Positions 1 to 6,502 of a stretch of DNA of 34,246 nucleotides are shown here, in pieces. The notes beneath the pieces are model-generated. The model saw nothing but the letters and a program-made list of their open reading frames with translations, was not told where the DNA came from and ran no database searches. The stretch is from positions 1 through 34,246 of the forward strand of contig QILJ01000576.1 in assembly GCA_003233295.1 (NCBI GenBank). The letters run 5' to 3'. How positions within the stretch are numbered: position 1 is the first letter of the stretch; every line of letters begins with the position of its first letter. This DNA comes from Ignavibacteria bacterium (GTDB taxonomy: Bacteria; Bacteroidota; Ignavibacteria; Ignavibacteriales; Melioribacteraceae). A program made the position numbers and the translations under genes.

Positions 1-91
1 AAATTGGCGTGGTCGCATTGTATTAACCTATGATAGTTAAGCCTTTTAGGAATATAGATGACAAAAAGAATTGGATTTTTAACGACTGGAT
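1..91. repeat. Left copy of 91-bp exact terminal direct repeat
   Basis: Bases 1-91 are identical to 34156-34246, so the contig closes into a circle of 34,155 bp. The repeat covers the end of the 173-aa fibre-partner gene, its stop codon, and the ribosome-binding site and first 11 codons of the 683-aa fibre gene. Such an exact overlap is what assembly of a circular or circularly permuted phage genome leaves behind. A true 91-bp physical terminal repeat is possible but less likely, because it cuts through coding sequence. Confidence 0.95.
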
Positions 92-2109
92 CTAATCAAG
101 ATTCATATATGTATTTAGAAACGGCTTCAGGAGAATCGTTAGCTTTTGGAGCAGATATTGCTACTAATACTTTTAATATAAATACTTCTCCAACATCAGG
201 AGCAATTCCGAAAGAAGCGACCTCAAATTTTGCAATTGATGCGAGTTCCAATGGAGATATAGCATTTCTACCCAATGGAACAGGAAGTTCAGTTTTTGCC
301 AATGGGGATGTAGAGATATCTTCAGGAGATCTAGATTTAACTACAGCCCTTGGAGGAGCTGCTAAAATATTCTCTACTGGTGAACAAGTATTAAGTGTTC
401 AAACTCTTTTAAATAATACGTTTGTGGGCCCAAATGCGGGTGGGTCCGTACTTGCTTCTAGCAATAATACAGGAATTGGAGACAACTCATTATCAGTAGT
501 AGAAGTTGGCGCGGTTCGTAATACTGCAGTAGGTGCTAATAGCGGAATAAGCATAGAAAATGGATCTGACAACGCAATTCTTGGATATAATTCTGGTCTT
601 GATTTAGTAGATTCAAACAAAAATACGCTACTTGGATCTTCTGTTTTAAGAAATAGCGTTTCAGCAGAACGTAATTTATGTGTAGGTTATTTTTCTGGAA
701 ATAATTATGGTGCAGCAGAAAGCAACAACATATTACTTTCAAACGTTGGCCAAGCTTCAGAAAACAATACGATAAGAATAGGAACCCAGGGCGGGGGTGC
801 AGGCCAACAAAATCGTTGTTTCTTAGCTGGAGTAAGCGGAGTTACTCCATTATTGCCATCTCAAGTTGTAGTGGTAGATAGCCTAGGACAACTAGGATCA
901 ATTGTAGCTCCTGTTGCTTCTGAGTTTGCAGATAATCTATTTAGAATATTTGATGACCTAGATACAACAAAGAAGATTGCATTTCAAGCAAGTTCTATTA
1001 CGACTGGTACTACCCGTACTATAACGATGGCAGATAGAGATTTGAGTTTATCAACGCCCACGTTTGATGAAACAACTTTAACACAAAATCTTAATCTTCC
1101 TGCTACAAATGCTGCATTGACTACTGGAGTCATAACAATAGATAGTGTACGTTTTTTACATGGTAAAAGTGGAAATGTATACATAGGGCCGAGTGCAGGA
1201 AATGGAAATGCATCTAATGAAAATATTGCTATAGGAAATACTGCTATGACGGCAGTTAATGCAACTGGAGTTCAAAATGTAGCTATTGGTAGTCGAGCTT
1301 TAACGGCATTAACTACGGGAGATTCTAATGTAGCGGTTGGCTATGAATCGTTAGATGTAGTAACTACTGGAAGTGGCAACCATGGATTTGGATATCAAAC
1401 ACTAGGTTCAATTGGAACTTCAGCTTCATTTAATCTTGCAATTGGTCACGCAGCGGGTCTTAGTTTGACAACAACAGATTCTAATAACGTAATTATTAAT
1501 CATAGAGGAACAGCTGGCGATAACAATACCATTCGTATTGGAACACAAGGATCTGGAAACGAACAACAAGATACTGCCTTCATTGCAGGTATATATAATG
1601 TGGCTCCTGGTGGTGGAAATGACGGAATGGTTATTATTGATAGTTTGGGACAACTAGGATCTCAAACAGATCTGTTAATGCCAAATAATCCGGCATTTTT
1701 AGTATTACGTGATGCTGATGTTAGTAATGTTACTGGAGATGGCACTGTTTATACAGTTGTTTGGGATTCAGAAATATTTGATCAAGACTCAAATATGACA
1801 ACTACGACATTTACTGCTCCTGTTACTGGACGTTATCAATTAGCTGCAGCCATACAATCAATAGATGCTTCTGCAGCTTATATTTTTGCACTACTGCAAA
1901 TTGTAACAAGTAACCGTACGTATCAAAATAATAATATAGCTGAATTAACTACTAGAAGTCATGTGATATCGGTAACTGCAGATATGGATGCTTCGGATAC
2001 AGCTACCGTAACTCTTCGCTATGGAAATCTTACTAAGATCGTAGATATTCAAGGAAACACTGGGGCTGGTGCTACAGTAACTTATTTTAGTGGATGTTTA
2101 ATTAGTTAG
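58..2109 (+). CDS. Tail fibre/adhesin with YadA-head-like repeats and C1q-like C-terminus
   Basis: This is a 683-aa repeat-rich beta protein, probably a trimeric receptor-binding fibre. Two blocks (about residues 118-262 and 370-515) repeat short units such as NTAVGANSG, NIAIGNTAM, NVAIGSRAL and NVAVGYESL, the pattern of trimeric-autotransporter head coils. Each block ends with a conserved piece, NNTIRIGTQG followed by an FLAGV or FIAGI turn. The last ~140 residues (from about 542) look like a C1q/TNF-type jelly roll: a TFTAPVTGRYQL strand and a closing TYFSGCL strand. A TAGGA ribosome-binding site precedes the ATG. The related 673-aa fibre at 31291 shares the NILLSN...ASE segment and the AGI turn. 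Across the circular junction this is the last large gene of the fibre array. The structural prediction is from pattern; the receptor is unknown. Confidence 0.8.
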   Translation: MTKRIGFLTTGSNQDSYMYLETASGESLAFGADIATNTFNINTSPTSGAIPKEATSNFAIDASSNGDIAFLPNGTGSSVFANGDVEISSGDLDLTTALGGAAKIFSTGEQVLSVQTLLNNTFVGPNAGGSVLASSNNTGIGDNSLSVVEVGAVRNTAVGANSGISIENGSDNAILGYNSGLDLVDSNKNTLLGSSVLRNSVSAERNLCVGYFSGNNYGAAESNNILLSNVGQASENNTIRIGTQGGGAGQQNRCFLAGVSGVTPLLPSQVVVVDSLGQLGSIVAPVASEFADNLFRIFDDLDTTKKIAFQASSITTGTTRTITMADRDLSLSTPTFDETTLTQNLNLPATNAALTTGVITIDSVRFLHGKSGNVYIGPSAGNGNASNENIAIGNTAMTAVNATGVQNVAIGSRALTALTTGDSNVAVGYESLDVVTTGSGNHGFGYQTLGSIGTSASFNLAIGHAAGLSLTTTDSNNVIINHRGTAGDNNTIRIGTQGSGNEQQDTAFIAGIYNVAPGGGNDGMVIIDSLGQLGSQTDLLMPNNPAFLVLRDADVSNVTGDGTVYTVVWDSEIFDQDSNMTTTTFTAPVTGRYQLAAAIQSIDASAAYIFALLQIVTSNRTYQNNNIAELTTRSHVISVTADMDASDTATVTLRYGNLTKIVDIQGNTGAGATVTYFSGCLIS

Positions 2110-2135
2110 TTAATATTAAAATTATAGGAGAAAAT

Positions 2136-2447
2136 ATGAAAGTTTCAGTAAACGACATAGAGCTATTTACTCTATCAGCTATCCATAAACAGGTAATCTG
2201 TAATGATATAGATATAGATGTATTAGAAAAGGATTTAAAAAGAAGATTACAATGGGTATTGATACATAAATATGAACAATCTTTCAAAAGGTTAAAAAAT
2301 GAATGGGATTCAAAATTGGCCGCCAATGGCGTAAAGATGATACCAACAGATGCAGATGAATATGCATCGCTCGTATTTACTCAGTCTAATTACTTAGATA
2401 GAAAGGCTAAAGATTTGCTAAATGTACAGGTGTTACCACCAGTTTAA
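2136..2447 (+). CDS. Hypothetical protein, 103 aa, fibre module
   Basis: A 103-aa mostly helical, charged protein that I do not recognise. It starts at an ATG behind a good TAGGAG site, 26 bp after the fibre gene, and is followed 9 bp later by a lipoprotein gene. All three are probably co-transcribed with the fibre. There is no signal peptide or membrane segment. Its place between adhesin and lipoprotein allows a role in virion assembly or late host interaction, but nothing in the sequence shows which. Confidence 0.7.
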   Translation: MKVSVNDIELFTLSAIHKQVICNDIDIDVLEKDLKRRLQWVLIHKYEQSFKRLKNEWDSKLAANGVKMIPTDADEYASLVFTQSNYLDRKAKDLLNVQVLPPV

Positions 2448-2456
2448 GGAATTTAA

Positions 2457-2702
2457 ATGAGAAAACGATTTGGATATAAAAACTCTATATTGATTTCTTT
2501 ATTAGGAATTCTTCTATGTTTGGCTGGTTGTAAATGGTTTAAGCAGATTAGAAATCAGATAGTAGAAAGAATTGATATAGATATTGATGTTGATTGGGTA
2601 AGTAAAGATGCCGATGGAAACATTACAAAGTACGATCTATTGACGTTAGATAATGTAGAAGAAACTATATTTGCCGTAGATGATAATAATGATTTAGAAT
2701 AG
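2457..2702 (+). CDS. Small lipoprotein, 81 aa
   Basis: The N-terminus is a lipoprotein signal: basic MRKR, a hydrophobic stretch (about residues 11-23) and the lipobox LAGC with Cys at about 24. The mature part is short, lysine-rich at first and strongly acidic at the C-terminus (DVEE, DDNNDLE). Phage lipoproteins of this size are usually outer-membrane spanin subunits (Rz1-like) or superinfection-exclusion proteins. The mature part lacks the proline-rich look of Rz1, and no inner spanin partner lies next to it. It is the last gene before a hairpin at 2751-2783. The presence of a lipobox fits, but does not prove, a host with an outer membrane. Confidence 0.75.
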   Translation: MRKRFGYKNSILISLLGILLCLAGCKWFKQIRNQIVERIDIDIDVDWVSKDADGNITKYDLLTLDNVEETIFAVDDNNDLE

Positions 2703-2750
2703 AGTCGTGGTGGCTTATCGGTTACTTACTTCCGACCCATTCCGTTTCCT

Positions 2751-2783
2751 TTTTCCCTGTAGGTGTTATGCTTACAGGGAAAA
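2751..2783 (+). terminator. Hairpin terminator after lipoprotein gene
   Basis: An 11-bp perfect inverted repeat, TTTTCCCTGTA (2751-2761) and TACAGGGAAAA (2773-2783), with an 11-nt loop and a T-rich sequence after it. It sits between the lipoprotein stop at 2702 and the next ribosome-binding site near 2803, so it probably ends or attenuates the fibre transcript. The A and T tails on both sides would let it act in either direction. Confidence 0.7.
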
Positions 2784-2812
2784 TTTATCTATCATATTTA
2801 ATAGGAGAATTT

Positions 2813-3055
2813 ATGAAAATAGTTCAATCAGTTTCATTTCAACATGAAGTAGAAGGCCGCATGTACTGTTTAACATTTCCAATGCCAGCTCCTTTAGGTG
2901 AATGTTATGATGTAGCTGCAGCCGTATGTAGTGAATTTTTGAAAAAGATGAAAGAAGAAGAATTAAAACTATCCGAGTCAAGACTCGCTGAGTCAAAATC
3001 AAAAGAATCATCTGTAGAAGAAGCACCTAAAGAAGATGAAAAAGCGAGTGATTAA
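2813..3055 (+). CDS. Hypothetical protein with charged C-terminus, 80 aa
   Basis: I chose the ATG at 2813 because a TAGGAG site lies 6 to 7 bases upstream; the longer reading from 2768 would start inside the terminator hairpin. The first ~45 residues form a compact beta/alpha segment. The rest (from about KKMKEEE) is a lysine/glutamate/serine-rich tail that is probably disordered or coiled. Its TAA overlaps the ATG of the next gene (TAATG at 3053), so the two are translationally coupled. The product is not recognised; the partner is a putative virion beta protein. Confidence 0.7.
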   Translation: MKIVQSVSFQHEVEGRMYCLTFPMPAPLGECYDVAAAVCSEFLKKMKEEELKLSESRLAESKSKESSVEEAPKEDEKASD

Positions 3056-3414
3056 TGGCTAATTCATTAGATTTACGATTTAGTCCTTTAACGTTAAGAA
3101 GTGTAACCGGTGTAACATTGGCCAATCCCGCATTATTTTATGCAATTGGAGTTCCGTTAGAAGCTGAATGTCGTATTATAAAGTTTGATAACTTAACGAA
3201 TGTAGATGTCTTTATCTCTAGAAATGGTGTAACAGCTTTTACTATTATCCCTACAGGTGGATTTCTCTTGCTGGATATTACGGCGAACAAATCTAATCTT
3301 CAAGGTCTATTTATAGAAAAAGGTGCACAGTTTTGGGCAAATGCAGCGGTAGCTCCAACGAGTGGCTCTGTATATGTAAGTGCATTTACATCAGCTGGCG
3401 CTCTTGATGGATGA
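3055..3414 (+). CDS. Small virion beta protein, paralog of the 113-aa protein at 33324
   Basis: A 119-aa beta-rich protein. It is clearly paralogous to the 113-aa product at 33324-33665. Both begin with an LR...PLTLRS or PEPLRS segment, share GGFLLLD followed by A-N-(K/R)-SNL in the middle, and end with a G-S-(V/I)-Y-(V/L)-S strand. The paralogs lie on either side of the large adhesins once the genome is closed, so they probably belong to the same fibre or spike system, for example as adaptor or tip proteins. This is inference from context and paralogy; no function is recognised. Translation is coupled to the gene before it by a TAATG overlap. Confidence 0.75.
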   Translation: MANSLDLRFSPLTLRSVTGVTLANPALFYAIGVPLEAECRIIKFDNLTNVDVFISRNGVTAFTIIPTGGFLLLDITANKSNLQGLFIEKGAQFWANAAVAPTSGSVYVSAFTSAGALDG

Positions 3415-4126
3415 CTTTATTAAAAGTTTAGAAGAGTTACACGTTAAAGTAGATAAGTTAATTGGAATAGTTAAGCCGCACTCAACCGATCATAGAGAAC
3501 TATTTAAAGCTTTATCATTGGCACAAGCTGATTATACACAAGTTGATTTTAGCGGAAAGAATAGTCACTATAAAAACAAATATGCCACCTTGGGTGATCT
3601 GCAAGATGCAAGTAGAAAAGCTTTATGTTCTAATGGATTATCGGTATACCAACATCTTTATCAAGATGATAATGGCCATAACTTTTTAAAAACGGTATTA
3701 GCACATCTGAGTGGACAAACTTTAACTAGCACGGTAAGAATTGCACCCACTCAGAATAACATACATCAGATAGGAAGTTATTTAGCCTCTATGCGACGTA
3801 TGAGTTATGCATCATTGATTGGGTTATTGGTTCATGATGCGGATGATGACGATGGATTTACATGTATGGCAGATCGTGTAGATACAATTGCTAAAGGTAC
3901 AAAGCCTAGTTATACAAGTCCTAGTACAAAGAATGCTGAGTTCGATATGATTAGTAAGGCCGAGCTTGAAACATTGGAAAAATCAATGGGTTCTCATTAT
4001 GATCTGGGTGATGAGATTATAAGCGCCTACCAGATTCCTTCTTTATCCGATTTACCTAAAAGTAAATATGAGTTTGTTCTTGGCCAGATGCGCAGAAATG
4101 TAGCTCGTCGAGATGGATTGCTCTAA
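3407..4126 (+). CDS. ERF-family single-strand annealing protein (copy 1)
   Basis: A 239-aa protein of the ERF recombinase family, which anneals single strands during phage recombination and genome circularisation. It shows the typical parts: KALSLAQAD near the N-terminus, the K-Y-A-T-L-G-D-L segment, and the family hallmark around GSYLASMRRMSYASLIGLL followed by DADDDDG. The C-terminal third is variable. The ATG at 3407 gives a natural start and overlaps the preceding gene by 8 bp; a further 9 in-frame codons from 3380 are possible but unlikely. It lies apart from the second ERF gene at 4847, on the fibre side of a bidirectional terminator. Confidence 0.85.
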   Translation: MDDFIKSLEELHVKVDKLIGIVKPHSTDHRELFKALSLAQADYTQVDFSGKNSHYKNKYATLGDLQDASRKALCSNGLSVYQHLYQDDNGHNFLKTVLAHLSGQTLTSTVRIAPTQNNIHQIGSYLASMRRMSYASLIGLLVHDADDDDGFTCMADRVDTIAKGTKPSYTSPSTKNAEFDMISKAELETLEKSMGSHYDLGDEIISAYQIPSLSDLPKSKYEFVLGQMRRNVARRDGLL

Positions 4127-4171
4127 CTTGTATCTATTTTTAGGTAAAATTTACTGTTGCTCCTTCTTGCT

Positions 4172-4187
4172 ACTTCTGAGAAGAAGT
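4172..4187. repeat. Small perfect hairpin between convergent genes
   Basis: ACTTCT (4172-4177), loop GAGA, AGAAGT (4182-4187): a 6-bp perfect stem with a GNRA-type loop. It lies directly upstream of the larger G6/C6 hairpin and may belong to the same transcription-ending structure. Confidence 0.5.
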
Positions 4188-4193
4188 GGTTAT

Positions 4194-4244
4194 TTTCCCC
4201 CCAGTTGTAATACTTCCGCCAGTTGTAATACTTCCGGGGGGAAA
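4194..4244. terminator. Bidirectional terminator with tandem 18-bp repeat in its loop
   Basis: A 9-bp perfect stem, TTTCCCCCC (4194-4202) with GGGGGGAAA (4236-4244), lies between the convergent ERF gene (ends 4126) and the leftward 92-aa gene (ends 4267). The loop is unusual: it is made of two perfect tandem copies of the 18-mer ccagttgtaatacttccg (4201-4218 and 4219-4236), which overlap the stem bases. It probably stops transcription from both sides. Confidence 0.65.
4201..4236. repeat. Perfect tandem repeat, 2 x 18 bp
   Basis: Two identical 18-bp units (4201-4218, 4219-4236) fill the loop of the G6/C6 hairpin. The copy number could vary between isolates by slippage. There are only two units with no spacer, so this is not a CRISPR array. 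Confidence 0.85.
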
Positions 4245-4266
4245 GACTAGCCAAACAGGCTTGTGC

Positions 4267-4545
4267 TTAAGACGTTTTTATTAATTTCCAAGTTTCAATT
4301 GATTCTTTTCGGTATATTTCTAGATCAACAGTAGAAAGTTCTGGAATCTCTTTATAGTTTACCACACCTTTTCTCATCTCTTTTAAGAAAATAAATTGAC
4401 CAGCTACAAGAGTTTCATGATTAGCAATGCTTATCAATGTATTTTTAATTTTTGCTTCTCTTTGAGCTAATTCTTTTCGTTTTTGAGATATTCTCCATAA
4501 CTCTATAGCGATAACCTCAACAGCGCTAACTTCTTGTGTATACAT
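4267..4545 (-). CDS. Small early protein, 92 aa, leftward
   Basis: A helical, charged protein: a first half likely to form a helix or coiled coil (ELWRISQKRKELAQREAKIK), and a C-terminal part with NYKEIPELSTVDLEIYRK. This tail pattern (Y-K-x-I-P-E-L, V-D-L-E-x-Y-R) recalls small phage proteins often coded near recombination genes, but I cannot assign a function. It is read leftward from the divergent promoter/operator at 4579-4630, opposite the Cro-like gene, so it is probably an early gene under control of that regulator. Confidence 0.7.
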   Translation of the reverse strand: MYTQEVSAVEVIAIELWRISQKRKELAQREAKIKNTLISIANHETLVAGQFIFLKEMRKGVVNYKEIPELSTVDLEIYRKESIETWKLIKTS

Positions 4546-4578
4546 ATATACTCCAGCTAAAAGTGATTATTTACTTTA

Positions 4579-4630
4579 ACTATATCATACTTGCTTATAA
4601 TTGCAACATATGATATAGTATAGTTATAAG
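4579..4630. promoter_or_regulatory. Divergent promoters with 11-bp inverted-repeat operator
   Basis: Two perfect inverted arms, ACTATATCATA (4579-4589) and TATGATATAGT (4609-4619), are set 30 bp centre to centre, about three helical turns. Between them lies the self-complementary hexamer TTGCAA (4601-4606). Read rightward it is a -35 with TTATAA 17 bp later (4624-4629). Read leftward it is a -35 with TATAGT (minus strand, 4579-4584) about 16 bp away. The left arm covers the leftward -10 and the right arm lies in the rightward spacer, so a protein bound to the arms could switch both promoters. The Cro-like product of 4653 is the obvious candidate. Confidence 0.7.
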
Positions 4631-4652
4631 TTAATTGATAAAGAGGAAAAAG

Positions 4653-4850
4653 ATGAAAAAAGACTGTGAAGAGTTGAGAGAAAGGTTATGGAAAGCATGG
4701 AAGTCTGCATTTTTAACAAAAGGCGCAATGGCAAAAGATATTGGAATTAGTTATGGAACATTTTCACGTTTTATAAATGGTTTTAATAAGATATCGATGT
4801 CTAGTTATTTAAGGATATTAGATTGGGTTGATTATAGGGAATCTCTATGA
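4653..4850 (+). CDS. Cro-like helix-turn-helix regulator, 65 aa
   Basis: A small DNA-binding protein. The segment KGAMAKDIGISYGTFSRFING (about residues 24-44) fits a helix-turn-helix: A-x-x-(I/L)-G-I-S-x-G-T-(F/L)-S-R-F. It is followed by one more helix (SSYLRILDWVDY). The ATG at 4653 is chosen because AAGAGG lies about 7 bases upstream; a TTG at 4635 in the same frame has no ribosome-binding site. It is read rightward from the divergent operator at 4579-4630 and is coupled (ATGA overlap) to the second ERF gene. By size and position it resembles a Cro-type early repressor; there is no recognisable CI partner or integrase. Confidence 0.75.
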   Translation: MKKDCEELRERLWKAWKSAFLTKGAMAKDIGISYGTFSRFINGFNKISMSSYLRILDWVDYRESL

Positions 4851-5404
4851 AAGATAAGTTAAATTTACTTACTGCATTGGCAAAAGCTCAAAGAAAGTTT
4901 TCCTCACTTGAAGAAAGTGCTAGAAATAATCATCAAAAGTATTCGTATGCTAAATTATGTGATCTTTATAATACGGTTAAGAAACCGTTAGATGATGCAG
5001 GTATAACTCTTACTCATCATAGATGTATAGATTCGGAGTTGGGTAAAATAATCCAAGTGACTACTATTACGCATCGTGAAAGTGGAGAGTATTTAGACGA
5101 TGAAGTTATTATCGAGAGTGAACGGCCTGGTCCACAGGGATTTTCAGCCGCATGTACATATGCAAAGAAGATGGGTATCAAGAATTTATGTGCTATTGAT
5201 GCGGGTGAAGATGATAATGATATGGTGGAAGATCATATATACATAGAGAACAAAAAGTTTGTAATAGATGTAATTAAATCTGCAGGAAATAAAGAAGTTC
5301 AAAATAATTTGTGGATAAAGTTAAAAGATAAGTTTCGTATTACAACTCTGGATAATGTTCCTGAAGATACGTTGAATAAAATGGTTAAGTTTCTTAAGAT
5401 ATAA
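4847..5404 (+). CDS. ERF-family single-strand annealing protein (copy 2)
   Basis: A 185-aa protein with the ERF plan in a shorter form: LLTALAKAQ at the N-terminus, KYSYAKLCDLYNTVKKPLDDAGI (about residues 31-53), then a strand-rich middle. The hallmark is QGFSAACTYAKKMGIKNLCA followed by GEDDND, matching the family motif of a Y-A-(R/K)-(R/K) helix and acidic end. The C-terminal helix is unlike copy 1. It overlaps the regulator gene by ATGA, so it is expressed early. Copy 1 (3407-4126) differs strongly in sequence, so the two are not a recent duplication. A perfect DnaA-box sequence (TGTGGATAA, 5310-5318) lies inside the gene. Confidence 0.8.
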   Translation: MKDKLNLLTALAKAQRKFSSLEESARNNHQKYSYAKLCDLYNTVKKPLDDAGITLTHHRCIDSELGKIIQVTTITHRESGEYLDDEVIIESERPGPQGFSAACTYAKKMGIKNLCAIDAGEDDNDMVEDHIYIENKKFVIDVIKSAGNKEVQNNLWIKLKDKFRITTLDNVPEDTLNKMVKFLKI

Positions 5405-5426
5405 ATCTTTCTACTCCTAGGATTAT

Positions 5427-5885
5427 ATGGATTATTCACAAGAAAATATAGCTGTTATGCATAAAGAATTAAAAAAGATTCAACACCAATCTAATTCTTT
5501 AAGTGAAGTAATAAGTAATTTACCTACCCTATTTTTAATAAAAACAATAAATGGAATAAGCGAATATGATAAAGTCATCCCACCTTTTATGTTTATGATT
5601 TTAGATATTTATGAAGGAATTGACCCCGATGGTGAAAGAGGTTTAGAGAGTTTGTTATATCTCAGTGTATTAGAGTTCTTAAAGCGAATAAACGTTGTAG
5701 AAGATTACAGTCAAGATAAAGACTTTTTATCTTATTCTATAACATTTAAAACACAAATACTTTTTTCTAAAGATATTAGAAAAATAGTTAGTAAGGCTCA
5801 CAATAAGTTTAAAAGACAAGAGATATTAAGTGATAAATCGGTTGATTTAATTATTAATACAATAAGCTTTATAAAAGGTCGATAA
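5427..5885 (+). CDS. Hypothetical early protein, 152 aa
   Basis: An all-alpha looking protein without a motif that I recognise; cysteine-free, with no signal peptide. It begins 22 bp after the ERF gene behind a weak site (TAGGAT), and its stop overlaps the SSB start (TAATG at 5883), so it belongs to the recombination/replication operon. The context suggests a DNA-metabolism helper. A DnaA-box-like TTATTCACA occurs in its first codons (5432-5440). Confidence 0.7.
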   Translation: MDYSQENIAVMHKELKKIQHQSNSLSEVISNLPTLFLIKTINGISEYDKVIPPFMFMILDIYEGIDPDGERGLESLLYLSVLEFLKRINVVEDYSQDKDFLSYSITFKTQILFSKDIRKIVSKAHNKFKRQEILSDKSVDLIINTISFIKGR

Positions 5886-6271
5886 TGAGCTATAACAGAA
5901 TAATTATGTGGGGTAATTTAACACGAGATCCAGAAGTTAAAGAGATTGGATCTACTCAATTATGCAAGTTTACTCTGGGAGTGAATCGTAAATATAAAAA
6001 TAGAGCTGGTGAACTTCAAGAAGAGGTCTGTTTTTTGGATATAGAGGCATGGGGATCACTGGCTGATGCCTGTGGTAAGTATTTAGAAAAAGGACACTCT
6101 GTATTGGTTGAGGGTTATTTAAAACAAGAGAGATGGGATACTCCTGACGGCAGTAAGCGTAGTAAACATATTTTAAGAGCTGATAACGTTTCTTTTATGG
6201 GTAACAATAGTGTTAAAAAAAATGATAATGTTATGCAGAATCCTGAAGGCCAAGTGGAGTTACCATTCTAA
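5885..6271 (+). CDS. ssb: Single-stranded DNA-binding protein
   Basis: A 128-aa SSB of the bacterial OB-fold type. It opens with NRIIMWGNLTRDPEV, has the conserved KFTLGVNRKYKN and D-I-E-A-W-G strands, and GHSVLVEGYLKQERWDT. It ends in a short acidic tip, VELPF, the place where SSB-interacting proteins such as recombination and repair enzymes dock. The linker between OB fold and tip is short, as in many phage SSBs. The ATG overlaps the previous stop, and its own stop overlaps a 28-codon ORF, so the whole set is translationally chained. It works with the ERF annealing proteins during replication and recombination. Confidence 0.93.
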   Translation: MSYNRIIMWGNLTRDPEVKEIGSTQLCKFTLGVNRKYKNRAGELQEEVCFLDIEAWGSLADACGKYLEKGHSVLVEGYLKQERWDTPDGSKRSKHILRADNVSFMGNNSVKKNDNVMQNPEGQVELPF

Positions 6272-6357
6272 TGAATAATCATTTCTTTATATTAAATGCG
6301 ATAAAAGATGGGTGGTATTGGATAAAACGGTGGTACAGAAATAGAGAAAAAGACTAA
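6271..6357 (+). CDS. Mini-ORF, 28 aa, coupled to ssb
   Basis: ATG overlaps the ssb stop (TAATG) and encodes 28 residues ending in a Trp- and Arg-rich amphipathic stretch (WYWIKRWYRNREKD). Its TAA overlaps another ATG at 6357. The coupling on both ends suggests that it is translated. Trp/Arg-rich short peptides can bind membranes or DNA, but no function can be assigned. Confidence 0.5.
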   Translation: MNNHFFILNAIKDGWYWIKRWYRNREKD

Positions 6358-6416
6358 TGAAAAGAAATAAATTTGATATTTTCAGTAGAATATTTATTAT
6401 AAAGATATTGATCTAA
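6357..6416 (+). CDS. Mini-ORF, 19 aa
   Basis: The third link in a chain of TAATG overlaps (5885, 6271, 6357). It encodes 19 residues, basic then hydrophobic (FSRIFIIKILI). It may be a translated leader peptide ahead of the hairpin at 6424-6449, or merely a read-on of the coupled ribosome. Confidence 0.3.
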   Translation: MKRNKFDIFSRIFIIKILI

Positions 6417-6423
6417 ATAACAA

Positions 6424-6449
6424 AAAGACCCAGGATGTACCTGAGTCTT
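6424..6449 (+). terminator. Imperfect hairpin terminator after ssb operon
   Basis: AAAGACCCAGG (6424-6434) can pair with CCTGAGTCTT (6440-6449), with one C/A mismatch and a 5-nt loop, followed by a weak T-rich tail. It lies between the ssb operon and the winged-helix gene at 6503 and probably reduces read-through. Confidence 0.5.
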
Positions 6450-6502
6450 CTTGAAATCTTTTACCAGGGCCACAGACTAGAATCAAAGCCCACTGGAAAT
6501 AT

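Noticed and set aside
2768..2812. Upstream start for the 80-aa protein
   Set aside because: The extra 15 codons begin in the terminator loop and lack a ribosome-binding site, whereas the ATG at 2813 has TAGGAG.
4201..4236. CRISPR-like repeat
   Set aside because: Only two directly abutting 18-mers without spacers, inside a terminator hairpin.
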